Assembly (NCBI RefSeq): GCF_900444945.1 | Contig: NZ_UFRM01000001.1 | Location: 1,951,501-2,015,500, forward strand | DNA length: 64,000 nucleotides | Direction: 5' to 3' | Source: Actinobacillus lignieresii | GTDB taxonomy: Bacteria; Pseudomonadota; Gammaproteobacteria; Enterobacterales; Pasteurellaceae | Position numbers and translations under genes: made by a program | Part shown: positions 42,025-50,940 of the stretch, piece by piece | Layout of the letters: every line of letters begins with the position of its first letter | Numbering within the stretch: position 1 is the first letter of the stretch | The notes under the pieces: model-generated | The model's input: the letters and a program-made list of their open reading frames with translations, nothing else | Databases searched by the model: none | Told to the model about the DNA's origin: nothing

Positions 42025-42699
42025 TTATACCTGCGCTAATTCCCGACGCATTTGATCAATCACCGCTTTATAGTTCGGTTGATCGAAAATTGCAGAGCCG
42101 GCGACAAAGGTATCCGCACCTGCGGCGGCAATCTCGGCAATGTTGTCGATTTTTACGCCGCCGTCGATTTCTAGACGAATCGGATAACCGCTTTTATCAA
42201 TACGACGACGTGCTTCTTGCAGTTTTTCTAAAGTCGCCGGAATAAATTTTTGCCCGCCGAAGCCGGGATTTACCCCCATCAGCAAAATCATATCCACTTT
42301 ATCCATCACGTAATCCAGATAACTGAGCGGTGTTGCCGGGTTGAAAACCAAACCGGATTTACAGCCGTGATCGCGGATCATTTGCAAAGTACGATCAATA
42401 TGATCGGTCGCTTCCGGATGGAAGGTAATGTAGTTTGCGCCGGCTTTGGCAAAATCCGGAATTAAACGTTCGACCGGTTTTACCATTAAATGTACGTCGA
42501 TTTCCGCAGTAATACCGTAATCACGCAGTGCTTTGCAGATAGCGGGTCCAAAAGTCAGATTCGGCACGAAATGATTATCCATCACATCAAAATGAATAAT
42601 ATCGCCGCCTGCTTTTAATACTTCTGCAACGTCTTCTCCCAAGCGAGCCAAGTCCGCAGACAGAATGGACGGAGCGATTAGAAACGGTTGTCGAGCCAT
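42025..42699 (-). CDS. rpe: Ribulose-phosphate 3-epimerase
   Basis: A 224-residue TIM-barrel metalloenzyme of the pentose phosphate pathway. Motifs: [14 protein letters not shown], the metal ligands in [17 protein letters not shown], and [12 protein letters not shown]. It is monocistronic here and divergent from the L31/L36 paralogue operon. Confidence 0.96.
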   Translation of the reverse strand: MARQPFLIAPSILSADLARLGEDVAEVLKAGGDIIHFDVMDNHFVPNLTFGPAICKALRDYGITAEIDVHLMVKPVERLIPDFAKAGANYITFHPEATDHIDRTLQMIRDHGCKSGLVFNPATPLSYLDYVMDKVDMILLMGVNPGFGGQKFIPATLEKLQEARRRIDKSGYPIRLEIDGGVKIDNIAEIAAAGADTFVAGSAIFDQPNYKAVIDQMRRELAQV

Positions 42700-42783
42700 A
42701 ATGCTTCCTCATAAATAGAACTGGAATTTTATTGGTATAGACTACCATAAAATAAGAGAAGAAAAGGCGATCCAGATCGCAAA

Positions 42784-42798
42784 ATTTCATTTTGAAAT
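42784..42798. promoter_or_regulatory. Small inverted repeat in the rpe / L31B divergent promoter region
   Basis: ATTTCA-TTT-TGAAAT is a perfect 6-bp inverted repeat at 85-100 bp from rpe and about 120 bp from the L31B start. It might be an operator, for example for zinc control of the ribosomal paralogues. It does not match the E. coli Zur box well, so this is weak. Confidence 0.3.
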
Positions 42799-42920
42799 GT
42801 ACAAAAAATCATCAACGACATAAAAACCATAAAAAAATTATAGAAATAAAAAAGATTATCAGGTAGGATATACCCACTTTTTATTTATGGAAATAAATGA
42901 AACCTCTGGAGGATTTTAAA

Positions 42921-43199
42921 ATGAAAAAAGGGATTCACCCTGAAAATTATCGTGAAGTATTATTTTATGACGGTTCGGTACAAATGGGCTGGATTATTCG
43001 TTCTTGTGCGGCGACGACAAAAACGATGGTGTGGGAAGACGGTAAAGAATATCCGTTTTATCCGTTAGATACATCGTCAGCGTCACACCCGGTTTATACG
43101 GGTAAACGTCGTGAAGTGAATACGGAAGGTCGCGCAAGTAAATTTAACGAACGCTTTAAAGGTATGGCAGGTTTAGCCGCTAGAAATAAGGATAGATAA
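42921..43199 (+). CDS. rpmE2: 50S ribosomal protein L31 type B, zinc-independent
   Basis: A 92-residue L31 paralogue of the YkgM type. It lacks the zinc-ribbon cysteines of standard L31 (a lone Cys in RSCAAT) and has the [15 protein letters not shown] and FNERFKGM segments of type B. I start at ATG 42921 preceded by CTGGAGG; an upstream ATG at 42897 lies before the ribosome-binding site. Type B L31 replaces the zinc form during zinc shortage in several bacteria. It is followed 3 bp later by an L36 paralogue. Confidence 0.95.
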   Translation: MKKGIHPENYREVLFYDGSVQMGWIIRSCAATTKTMVWEDGKEYPFYPLDTSSASHPVYTGKRREVNTEGRASKFNERFKGMAGLAARNKDR

Positions 43200-43202
43200 T
43201 CG

Positions 43203-43328
43203 ATGAAAATTTTAAACTCATTAAAAACGGCGAAAACACGCCATCCGGATTGCCAAATCGTACGTCGTAAAGGCAAACTTTATGTGATTTGTAAAAGCAA
43301 TCCTCGCTTTAAAGCACGCCAACGTTAA
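43203..43328 (+). CDS. rpmJ2: 50S ribosomal protein L36 paralogue, zinc-independent
   Basis: A 41-residue gene, [20 protein letters not shown] then [21 protein letters not shown]. Compared with rpmJ at 7005, the CxxC pair and the His ligand are gone (only C17 and C30 remain), the mark of the YkgO-type zinc-free form. It is co-transcribed with L31B and followed by a strong terminator. Confidence 0.95.
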   Translation: MKILNSLKTAKTRHPDCQIVRRKGKLYVICKSNPRFKARQR

Positions 43329-43351
43329 TTTGATTTGAGATTCACTTAAAT

Positions 43352-43391
43352 AAAAACGCATATTCAATCATCATTGAATATGCGTTTTTTG
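43352..43391. terminator. Bidirectional terminator between rpmJ2 and mrcB
   Basis: A perfect 16-bp stem AAAACGCATATTCAAT/ATTGAATATGCGTTTT with loop CATC is flanked by T on the plus strand and by A on the left, so it can serve both convergent genes. Confidence 0.9.
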
Positions 43392-43432
43392 ATCCGCGTT
43401 TCGTAAAAATTTCACGTTTTTCGACCGCTTGC

Positions 43433-45835
43433 TTATTCGGTCGGTGCGACTTCTTCCGCCGGTAAGACTTGTTGATCCGCAGCCACATCGGCTTTGGTAT
43501 TTTCCGTTTTGGTTTTATCTAATGAAATCGCTTCCAATACGGTCGGTTTGGCGGTTTCGACCACATTACCGGCATTAGTACAGTAGTGCTGACCCCGATC
43601 TCGCCACATTGGAATTTGACGGTTCGGATCGCAATTAATCGTACCGTAGCCATTGATGCCCACCCATTGCATACTTTTCGCTTTTGGCAATTTAAATGCG
43701 GTCGGTAAAGCACGTTCCAAATATTGTTTATACACGAACAATGCACCGCTGGAACCGGTTAAATTGGTATCGGTATTATTATCTTTCCCTAACCATACGG
43801 TGGTGACGTTTTCACCGTCCACTCCGACGAACCAAGTATCGCGCGCATTATTGGTCGTCCCGGTTTTTCCGGCTAAACGTAAATGAGCGAATTCGTTTTG
43901 TAAGCTGCGAGCCGTACCTCGTTCCACCACTTGTTGCATAGCATATAGTGTTTGAATTGTTGCCTCTTGCGGTAATACTTGGCGGCTGACTTCTTCGATA
44001 TTGCGCTGGTAAAGCGGGCTACCGTCATGCGACATAATGGCTTCAATCGTCGTAAGCGGTGTTTTTAAACCGTTATTTGCCAATACTTGATAAGACTTGG
44101 TCACATCATACGGCGAAATAGAGTACGAACCGAGCAACATCGAAGGGTAAGCCGGAATATCGGCTTTATCCCAACCCATCTCTTTTTGCTTCGCAATCAC
44201 GTTCTTTAAGCCGACTTTCATACCGATATTCACGGTCGGAATATTTAACGAGCGCACTAACGCATCCATTAACATGACCGAACCGCTAAAGCGTTTATCA
44301 TAGTTTTTCGGTGTCCAAGGCGGAGAGCCTTTGGTATAAATGGTGATCGGTTGGTTTTGGATCGGCGTATTTAAACGGAAATTCTTCGGATCAGAAAGTG
44401 CGATCGCATAAATCGAAGGTTTGACCAATGAACCGATTTGGCGTTTAGTCTGAATCGCACGGTTAAAACCGGCAAATTGGGTTAAACGGTCTCCGACAAT
44501 CGCACGCACTTTACCGGTTTTATATTCCGCCACCACGATTGCGGATTGTAAATCTCTGATTTTACTATTCGACTCTTCCAGTTTTTCCAATCCGTTAATT
44601 ACCGCCTGTTCCGCCGAACGCTGCTGCTTTCTGTCTAATGTCGTGAAAATCTTCGCACCGGAAAGCTGCGCATATTTGCTTTCGCCGAGTTCCGCTTTTA
44701 GATCAAGATTTAACGCTTGCATAAATGCCGGTTGTTGGCGGTAAATCGTGCCTTTTTCTTTTACGCCGAGCGGTTGTTTTACCAATAATTCATACTCCGG
44801 CTGGGTAATCGCTTGGTTTTCTAGTAATAATTTTAACACCACATTACGACGTTCAAGTGCGGCTTCCGGATGTCGCCACGGATTATAGAGCGAAGGTCCT
44901 TTCACCATACCGACCAATAACGCCATTTGTGACGGGGTGATTTCTTGAATCGGACGACCGAAATAGAATTGGCTTGCCAAGGCAAATCCGTGCACTTGAT
45001 AGCTACCGTTTTGACCTAAATAAATCTCGTTTAAGTAAGTTTCAAGAATGCGGTTTTTATCGTAGCGAAAATCCAAAATGAGCGACATTAACGCTTCATT
45101 CACTTTACGCACGATGGTTTTTTCGCTGGTTAAAAACAGGTTTTTAACTAATTGTTGAGTAAGCGTACTCGCACCTTGTACCGTTCTGCCCGCCTGATAG
45201 TTTGCCATTAAGGCTCGCGCAATGCCTAGCGGGCTGATACCGTCATGCTGATAGAAACGCTTATCTTCGGTTAGAATTAACGCTTGAATAAGGAAATACG
45301 GGTATTGCTGCAAACGTAACGCTTGGCGTTCTTCGTCATTATCCGAATGCAGCATTGCAATTAATTTCGGGTCGAGTCGAAACTCGTTAATTAATCGACG
45401 CTGAACTAAATCTTCGATATGCGTCAGTTTGTCGTTGTCAAAACGTAAACGCAAAATACGTTGTGCTTCCGGTGTTTCAGGAAACGGGAAAGCACGACGT
45501 AATAAAACGAGCGTATTGTTTTCAATTTTGAAATCGCCCGGCGTCGCAATTTGAGAAACCTGGCGATAACCGTTATCCAATAACACTTGTTTGATCGCTT
45601 CAAGCGATAATTTATCTTCAACGCTGACACTTTCGATACGGCTATAAACTTCCGCCGGTAATTGCCAAACTTGCCCGTCCATTTTCGCTCGAATACGTCC
45701 GTCGAGATAAATCCCGTAGAATGCGGCAAAGCAAGCGCCGACAAGCCCTAATTTAAGGCAGGTCGGAATAAAAAACGGCTTTTTCTTTGACGGAGTTTCG
45801 TCTTGTTCCGGTGTTTGAGTTTGGTTGTTTGACAT
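43433..45835 (-). CDS. mrcB: Penicillin-binding protein 1B
   Basis: An 800-residue bifunctional peptidoglycan synthase: cytoplasmic tail and one transmembrane helix (residues about 28-44), UB2H-like region, glycosyltransferase with ALILTEDKRFYQHDG (catalytic Glu), and transpeptidase with SxxK in GSLVKPS and KTGTTN. The C-terminal tail is rich in T, E and A. It is monocistronic, with menB upstream on the same strand. Confidence 0.95.
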   Translation of the reverse strand: MSNNQTQTPEQDETPSKKKPFFIPTCLKLGLVGACFAAFYGIYLDGRIRAKMDGQVWQLPAEVYSRIESVSVEDKLSLEAIKQVLLDNGYRQVSQIATPGDFKIENNTLVLLRRAFPFPETPEAQRILRLRFDNDKLTHIEDLVQRRLINEFRLDPKLIAMLHSDNDEERQALRLQQYPYFLIQALILTEDKRFYQHDGISPLGIARALMANYQAGRTVQGASTLTQQLVKNLFLTSEKTIVRKVNEALMSLILDFRYDKNRILETYLNEIYLGQNGSYQVHGFALASQFYFGRPIQEITPSQMALLVGMVKGPSLYNPWRHPEAALERRNVVLKLLLENQAITQPEYELLVKQPLGVKEKGTIYRQQPAFMQALNLDLKAELGESKYAQLSGAKIFTTLDRKQQRSAEQAVINGLEKLEESNSKIRDLQSAIVVAEYKTGKVRAIVGDRLTQFAGFNRAIQTKRQIGSLVKPSIYAIALSDPKNFRLNTPIQNQPITIYTKGSPPWTPKNYDKRFSGSVMLMDALVRSLNIPTVNIGMKVGLKNVIAKQKEMGWDKADIPAYPSMLLGSYSISPYDVTKSYQVLANNGLKTPLTTIEAIMSHDGSPLYQRNIEEVSRQVLPQEATIQTLYAMQQVVERGTARSLQNEFAHLRLAGKTGTTNNARDTWFVGVDGENVTTVWLGKDNNTDTNLTGSSGALFVYKQYLERALPTAFKLPKAKSMQWVGINGYGTINCDPNRQIPMWRDRGQHYCTNAGNVVETAKPTVLEAISLDKTKTENTKADVAADQQVLPAEEVAPTE

Positions 45836-45880
45836 AAAATTATTTGCAAAAAAGTCAGCGAATCGGACCGCTTGTCAGCA

Positions 45881-45900
45881 CCTCCCCGTTATAGGGGAGG
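45881..45900. repeat. GC-rich hairpin between menB and mrcB
   Basis: CCTCCCC-gttata-GGGGAGG is a perfect 7-bp stem just after the menB stop. There is no proper T run, though it may still terminate or stabilise the menB transcript. Confidence 0.5.
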
Positions 45901-45912
45901 CAATAGAAGGCA

Positions 45913-46770
45913 TTACGGATTACGTTTAAATTTACTGAAGTCAGGTTCACGTTTTTCATTGAATGCGTTACGACCTTCCTGACCTTCTTCCGTCATATAG
46001 AACAACATGGTTGCGTTGCCCGCTAATTCTTGTAAACCGGCTTGACCGTCACAGTCCGCATTTAATGCCGCTTTTAAGCAACGTAATGCAATCGGACTGT
46101 TTTGTAACATTTCACGGCACCAACGCACGGTTTCTTTTTCAAGATCCGCATAAGGCACAACGGTATTCACTAAGCCCATATTTAATGCTTCTTGCGCATC
46201 GTACATACGGCATAAGAACCAAATTTCACGCGCTTTTTTCTGGCCCACGATACGCGCCATATAGCTTGCGCCCCAGCCGCCGTCAAATGAGCCTACTTTC
46301 GGACCGGTTTGACCGAATTTCGCGTTATCCGCTGCGATAGTTAAGTCACACATCATATGTAACACGTGACCGCCGCCTACTGCATAGCCTGCCACCATTG
46401 CCACAACAGGTTTCGGACAAGTACGAATATCACGTTGGAACTGCAACACGTTTAAATGATGAACGCCGCTGTCGTCTTTATAACCGCCGTAGTCACCGCG
46501 AATTTTTTGGTCGCCGCCGGCACAGAATGCGTATTCGCCTTCGCCGGTTAATACGATGACCCCGATTTTTTCGTCAAAGCGCGCATCGGCGAAAGCATGG
46601 ATCATTTCTTTAACCGTTTGAGGACGGAAGGCGTTACGTACTTCAGGACGATTGATGGTAATTTTCGCAATACCGTCGGTTGATTTATGGTAACGAATGT
46701 CAGTGTAACCTTCGCTATGATCTACCCACGTAATCGGAGCATAAAGAAATTCTTCACTTGGATATAACAT
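45913..46770 (-). CDS. menB: 1,4-dihydroxy-2-naphthoyl-CoA synthase
   Basis: A 285-residue crotonase-fold enzyme closing the second ring of menaquinone. Signs: [12 protein letters not shown], oxyanion-hole [15 protein letters not shown] and [17 protein letters not shown], and the C-terminal [11 protein letters not shown]. Menaquinone feeds anaerobic reductases such as the torZ system. The other men genes are not in the window. Confidence 0.95.
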   Translation of the reverse strand: MLYPSEEFLYAPITWVDHSEGYTDIRYHKSTDGIAKITINRPEVRNAFRPQTVKEMIHAFADARFDEKIGVIVLTGEGEYAFCAGGDQKIRGDYGGYKDDSGVHHLNVLQFQRDIRTCPKPVVAMVAGYAVGGGHVLHMMCDLTIAADNAKFGQTGPKVGSFDGGWGASYMARIVGQKKAREIWFLCRMYDAQEALNMGLVNTVVPYADLEKETVRWCREMLQNSPIALRCLKAALNADCDGQAGLQELAGNATMLFYMTEEGQEGRNAFNEKREPDFSKFKRNP

Positions 46771-46847
46771 TGGAGTTCCTTTTTAATGTGTATAAAGTAT
46801 AAAAAATTCGGGCAATTATAGCCGAATTGAGAGGGATTCACGAGAAA

Positions 46848-46894
46848 ATAAGCGGTCAAATTTTGTAAAAAATTTACAAAAATTCACCGCTTAT
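46848..46894. terminator. Long hairpin of paired uptake words between spoT and menB
   Basis: ATAAGCGGT...ACCGCTTAT arms with an AT-rich inner stem (TTTTGTAAA/TTTACAAAA) form a nearly continuous 21-bp stem just after the spoT stop. It is likely the spoT terminator. Confidence 0.7.
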
Positions 46895-46904
46895 GTTTAG
46901 GTTA

Positions 46905-48611
46905 TTAGGCTTTCGTGACTCGAACGACACCGTTTACTTTGGTTAGCTTCTGAATCACCACATAAAGGTGTGCATTATCGGTAACGGCAATACGCATTTT
47001 GACCTGATAATTGCCGGTACCGTTCGGTCGGCTTTCCACCGTGCCGATATTGCTGTTCATCGAAGCAATCGCATTGGTTAGACTTGCCAGTACGCCCGGT
47101 TGGTCTTTAATCTCCAGTTCGATATCGACATCCAAATGATCCGGTTTTTCCGGCTCTTGTGACGTTTGCTCGTCTATTTCAAGATGTTTAAGCGCCGCAC
47201 GAATTTTGGATTTGGCTCTTGAGCTGACGGCGAAATTTAACCAAGACGGGCTTGGACGTTTACCTTGCTTGGTAATGATTTCAACGGTTTGACCGGATTG
47301 CAACGGCTGTGAAATCGGATACGGATTGCGATCCACTATCGCACCGACGCAACGGTCGCCGATATCGGAGTGTACCGCATAGGCAAAGTCGATAGCGGTC
47401 GCATTTGCCGGTAATTCGACGATACGACCTTTCGGTGTAAATACGTAAATATCGTCCGAGAAGAAATCGGATTTCACGTTTTCGATAAATTCGTTCGAGT
47501 TACCGGCGCTTTGTTGCAGTTCTACAATGCTACGTAGCCATTGTTGGGCTTTTTGCTGTACGCTGGTTGCGGTCGCTTGATCTTCGGTATAACGCCAATG
47601 AGCAGCCACCCCGAGTTCCGCCATTAAATCCATATCTTCGGTACGAATTTGTACTTCAATCGGCACGCCTTTATGTCCGATCATCGAGGTGTGTAAAGAC
47701 TGATAGCCGTTAGTTTTCGGCACGGCGATATAGTCGCGAATTTTATACGGACGCGGCTTATACAGGGCGTGCATTTGTCCTAACGCACGATAACAATGAT
47801 CAACATTTCCGACCACCACTCTAAACGCATAAATGTCTAAAATGGAATGGAAATGTTGGTCACGTTGACGCATTTTTTCATAAAGCGAGTAGAGGTGCTT
47901 TTCTCGACCATAAACACGGCCTTTGATACCGGCTTCGTCTAAACGTGATTGAATTTCGTGAGAAATGGTCGAAATAAGGTCTTGGCGAGTACCGCGCGCC
48001 ATATCAATCGCCATACGTAAGACACGATAACGATGAGGGTGCATCGCTTGGAAGCAGAGATCTTCCAGTTCATTTTTAAGATGTTCAATGCCTAAACGAT
48101 GTGCTAACGGACTGTAAATCTCAAGCGTTTCTTTCGCAATACGGCGGCGTTTGTCCGGACGTAATGCCCCCAGCGTACGCATATTGTGCGTACGGTCAGC
48201 CAGTTTGATTAATACCACTCGAATGTCTTTGGTCATCGCCAAAATCATTTTGCGGAAATTCTCAACTTGCGCTTCTTGGCGGGTACGGAATTTTAATTTA
48301 TCCAGCTTTGAAACGCCTTGCACGATTTCCGCTACGCTCGAGCCGAATTCGGCGGCAAGTTGCTCTTCCGTGTAAGGTGTATCTTCGATGACATCATGTA
48401 AAAGAGCCGCCATTACCGCTTCGTGGTCAAGTTTCATTTCCGCAATAATGGAAGCGACGGCGACAGGGTGAGTAATGTAAGGCTCTCTGCTTGAGCGAGT
48501 TTGCCCCTCGTGCGCATCACGCGCAATCACAAAGGCACGTTTTACCAACTCGATTTTATCAGCAGGTAAATAGCCTTGAATAATGCTATCTAACGGTTGA
48601 AAAAGATACAC
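46905..48611 (-). CDS. spoT: SpoT (p)ppGpp hydrolase/synthetase lacking the helical and zinc-finger regulatory region
   Basis: A 568-residue RelA/SpoT homologue, about 130 short of the roughly 700-residue family. Present: hydrolase domain (ITHPVAVA, LLHDVIEDT, residues about 20-200), synthetase domain (KIRDYIAVPKTNGYQSLHT), TGS domain (DIYVFTPKGRIVELP, about 390-450), and the C-terminal ACT/RRM domain (DQPGVLASLTNAI, about 500-568). After SSRAKSKIRAALKHLEID the protein jumps near residues 480-486 to EPEKPDHLDVD, so the helical and conserved-cysteine/zinc-finger domains are missing. The frame is intact. Catalysis should survive; ribosome or regulator contacts made by the lost part would not. 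Confidence 0.93.
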   Translation of the reverse strand: MYLFQPLDSIIQGYLPADKIELVKRAFVIARDAHEGQTRSSREPYITHPVAVASIIAEMKLDHEAVMAALLHDVIEDTPYTEEQLAAEFGSSVAEIVQGVSKLDKLKFRTRQEAQVENFRKMILAMTKDIRVVLIKLADRTHNMRTLGALRPDKRRRIAKETLEIYSPLAHRLGIEHLKNELEDLCFQAMHPHRYRVLRMAIDMARGTRQDLISTISHEIQSRLDEAGIKGRVYGREKHLYSLYEKMRQRDQHFHSILDIYAFRVVVGNVDHCYRALGQMHALYKPRPYKIRDYIAVPKTNGYQSLHTSMIGHKGVPIEVQIRTEDMDLMAELGVAAHWRYTEDQATATSVQQKAQQWLRSIVELQQSAGNSNEFIENVKSDFFSDDIYVFTPKGRIVELPANATAIDFAYAVHSDIGDRCVGAIVDRNPYPISQPLQSGQTVEIITKQGKRPSPSWLNFAVSSRAKSKIRAALKHLEIDEQTSQEPEKPDHLDVDIELEIKDQPGVLASLTNAIASMNSNIGTVESRPNGTGNYQVKMRIAVTDNAHLYVVIQKLTKVNGVVRVTKA

Positions 48612-48634
48612 GGTACACCTCGATATAATTAAAA

Positions 48635-48683
48635 ATGGATAATTGACAATAGATAGTACTACTATTTATTTTCAATTATCCAT
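48635..48683. repeat. 49-bp near-perfect palindrome between rpoZ and spoT
   Basis: ATGGATAATTGACAATAGAT followed by AGTA is mirrored by its inverted copy (22 of 24 positions). It fills half of the rpoZ-spoT spacer within a conserved operon. It could be a terminator-like or miniature repeat element; no T run is adjacent. Confidence 0.75.
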
Positions 48684-48706
48684 CTAAATTTTGAATAAAA
48701 TTGATC

Positions 48707-48988
48707 TTAAGCGTTAGCTTGTACGTCTGCTAGGAAAGAGATTGCTTCTTGTTCTGCAACTTCTTGTTGGATTGCGTCGTTATTTTCCAATTGATCCATG
48801 ATCTGACTATTGATTAAACCTTTTTCGATTTCACGTAATGCGATAACCGTCGGTTTATCATTTTCTTCAGGCACAAGCGGTTCACGAACGTGAAGTTGTA
48901 ATTGTCTTGCACGGCGTGCTGCGGTCAAAATTAAGTCGAAACGGTTGCCGATTTTATCTGCTGCTTCTTGTACGGTTACACGAGCCAT
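48707..48988 (-). CDS. rpoZ: RNA polymerase omega subunit
   Basis: A 93-residue protein ([29 protein letters not shown]) of normal length. Omega aids assembly of the beta-prime subunit and forms part of ppGpp site 1 in E. coli. It lies upstream of spoT as usual, but gmk, often first in this operon, is not adjacent. Confidence 0.96.
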   Translation of the reverse strand: MARVTVQEAADKIGNRFDLILTAARRARQLQLHVREPLVPEENDKPTVIALREIEKGLINSQIMDQLENNDAIQQEVAEQEAISFLADVQANA

Positions 48989-49143
48989 TTTGTTACTCCA
49001 GAGTTTTTGCGAATTTCGTTTATAAAAAGACGAGAGATTATACAGAAATTAGCCATCGCTTACAACGACTACGATTTTCCCTTTCACAAAATCATCTTCC
49101 TTGTTTGATTATCTCATTTCATTGAGGATTCGTCTCAACTTTA

Positions 49144-49182
49144 TTGTCAGCGTACTGACAAGGTTAAGTAAAAAAATATAAT
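49144..49182 (+). promoter_or_regulatory. rclC-like gene promoter with overlapping palindromic operator
   Basis: CTGACA (49155-49160), a 16-bp spacer and a perfect TATAAT (49177-49182) form a good promoter. The -35 is the right half of an 18-bp palindrome TTGTCAG-CGTA-CTGACAA (49144-49161), so a regulator bound there would compete with or contact polymerase. Confidence 0.6.
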
Positions 49183-49187
49183 GAGGA

Positions 49188-49219
49188 CGCCTGGAAATAC
49201 CTCTTTCTAGGTGTTTTTT
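49188..49219 (+). promoter_or_regulatory. Leader hairpin with T run before the rclC-like gene
   Basis: CGCCTGGAAA pairs with TTTCTAGGTG (two G-U pairs) and is followed by six T. It begins almost at the predicted transcription start, so it may be a 5' protective stem or an early terminator for upstream read-through. Confidence 0.45.
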
Positions 49220-49243
49220 AACAACTTTAAAAAAGGACATCTT

Positions 49244-49879
49244 ATGAACGCGTGGAATGCTTTTGTCGAGTTTGTAGCGAGAATCGTCGCACCGATGCAA
49301 CGTCAATTTATTAACTTTGTACGCATTGCGATTTTTATTGTCATGGCTTGGATTGGCGGTTTAAAAGTATGCCAATACGAAGCGGACGGTATTGCGCACT
49401 TCGTATCGAACAGCCCGTTTTTCAGCTATATGTATGAAAAAGGTTCGAACCTTGTGCCGAATGAGAAGGGCGATTTAGTGATGGAATACACTCTCCACAA
49501 AAATCCGGAAGGAAAAATGGTGGCGAAAAATATCGAATGGCATAAAGAGAACGGTACTTACACCGCTTCTTATATTATCGGCGCAACTATCGTAACCGTC
49601 GGTATTTTAACCTTACTCGGTATTTGGAATGCAACCGCAGGTTTAGCGGGCGGTTTATTAACCTTCGGTATGTCGATCATTACGCTTTCTTTCTTGATAA
49701 CCACGCCGGAGGCTTGGGTGCCGAATCTGGGCGGCGATATGCCGACGCCTGCGCACGGCTTCCCGTATTTATCCGGCGTAGGGCGTTTAATCGTGAAAGA
49801 TATTATTATGATGGCAGGCGGTTTAACCGCCGCAGCGGAATGTGCCAACCGTATTTTAGCGCGTAAAAAAGTCGCTTAA
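49244..49879 (+). CDS. rclC: RclC/YkgB-like inner-membrane protein (DUF417)
   Basis: A 211-residue protein with about four hydrophobic segments and strong family signatures: AWIGGLKVCQYEADGIAHFV, LSFLITTPEAWVP and HGFPYLSGVGRLIVKD. In E. coli RclC belongs to the reactive-chlorine resistance operon. I start at ATG 49244 (AAAAGG box); an earlier ATG at 49211 lies in the leader. An RclR-like regulator is encoded convergently just beyond. RclA and RclB homologues are not in the window. Confidence 0.85.
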   Translation: MNAWNAFVEFVARIVAPMQRQFINFVRIAIFIVMAWIGGLKVCQYEADGIAHFVSNSPFFSYMYEKGSNLVPNEKGDLVMEYTLHKNPEGKMVAKNIEWHKENGTYTASYIIGATIVTVGILTLLGIWNATAGLAGGLLTFGMSIITLSFLITTPEAWVPNLGGDMPTPAHGFPYLSGVGRLIVKDIIMMAGGLTAAAECANRILARKKVA

Positions 49880-49888
49880 TTCACTTTA

Positions 49889-49915
49889 TGTAGGAGCGTA
49901 TATATCGCTCCTACA
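49889..49915. terminator. Bidirectional hairpin between rclC-like and rclR-like genes
   Basis: TGTAGGAGCG/CGCTCCTACA, a 10-bp stem with an AT loop, lies between two convergent stops. T richness is modest. Confidence 0.65.
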
Positions 49916-49918
49916 AAT

Positions 49919-50818
49919 TCATCCCGTTTTCCGCCATACGCTCGGCGGCATACCATATACCGCTTTAAACGCCTTACTAAAGTGCGCTTCCGACTGATAG
50001 CCTACCGAAAGTGCGATATTCAATACGTTTCCTTGAGTTTGTTTGAGTAATAACGCCGCTTGCTGCAGGCGAATTTGCATCAGCAATTTAGTCGGTGAAA
50101 CACCGATTTTTTGTTGGAATACCCGTAAGAAATTCGCTCTCGACATATTCGCTAATTCCGCGAGTGTTGGAACTTGCCAAGGCTTTTCAGGCGCAAGCAA
50201 AATGGCTTGTAAACAGGCACTTAAACGCTTGTCTTGTAAAGCGGTCAAAATACCGATTGTATTCGGATTATCGGCAAGATAAATACGTAAAATATAACTG
50301 AATAACACTTGCGAAAGCCCGTTAATAACCGAATAGTGAGCGAATCTGGCTTTTTCCGCTTCCGTTTTAAATAATGAAATTAATGCCGTAAGCGGTGTAT
50401 TTTTAAGTGAAAAATGCAAATAATCGGGTAAGTTTTCGATAATGGTTGCCGGCGGATTATATAAAAATTCGCCGCAAAACATCTCTACTTTCGCTTCGCC
50501 GTCACCGTTAGCCACCGTTTGATAAGCAGACGATCTTTCCAATATACAAGGAGGGTTGGCAAGCTCCGCCCGAAAGCCTCGATTTTGTAAACGATGGAGT
50601 TGCCCTTTCGGTAAAAAGAAAATATCGCCCGCTTGCAAAAGGAAACATTGCTCTTCAAACCAGAGTTCGCACTCGCCTTGTAATAGAATATGAAATGCGC
50701 CTTGAGGCCGTGCCGCATTTTTCGGGTTTTCCACCCGCCAATGGTCTTGAAATAGACAATGGGTATGGATTTCCCCTTGAATTTGCGCTAACTGAATTAA
50801 GCGATCGATGATGTCCAT
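49919..50818 (-). CDS. rclR: AraC-family regulator resembling RclR
   Basis: A 299-residue activator with an N-terminal cupin domain (residues about 1-150) and two C-terminal helix-turn-helix motifs (TLAELANMSRANFLRVFQQK, NIALSVGYQSEAHFSKAF). Cys21 sits exactly where E. coli RclR has its redox Cys21, and Cys115 (MFCGEF) aligns by context with the second redox cysteine, Cys89; Cys50, Cys58 and Cys91 are extra. Next to an rclC-like gene this supports a hypochlorite sensor. A generic AraC regulator of the cupin_6 group remains possible. Confidence 0.78.
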   Translation of the reverse strand: MDIIDRLIQLAQIQGEIHTHCLFQDHWRVENPKNAARPQGAFHILLQGECELWFEEQCFLLQAGDIFFLPKGQLHRLQNRGFRAELANPPCILERSSAYQTVANGDGEAKVEMFCGEFLYNPPATIIENLPDYLHFSLKNTPLTALISLFKTEAEKARFAHYSVINGLSQVLFSYILRIYLADNPNTIGILTALQDKRLSACLQAILLAPEKPWQVPTLAELANMSRANFLRVFQQKIGVSPTKLLMQIRLQQAALLLKQTQGNVLNIALSVGYQSEAHFSKAFKAVYGMPPSVWRKTG

Positions 50819-50940
50819 AAAGCCCCGTTATACGATTTTTAGGCTAAATCTATAGACGATTTGACAAGATAGCAAGCGGTTTTTGAGGGGTAAAGCGGTC
50901 AAAATCTTACAAAAAAACCGACAAATCAGACCGCTTGCGA

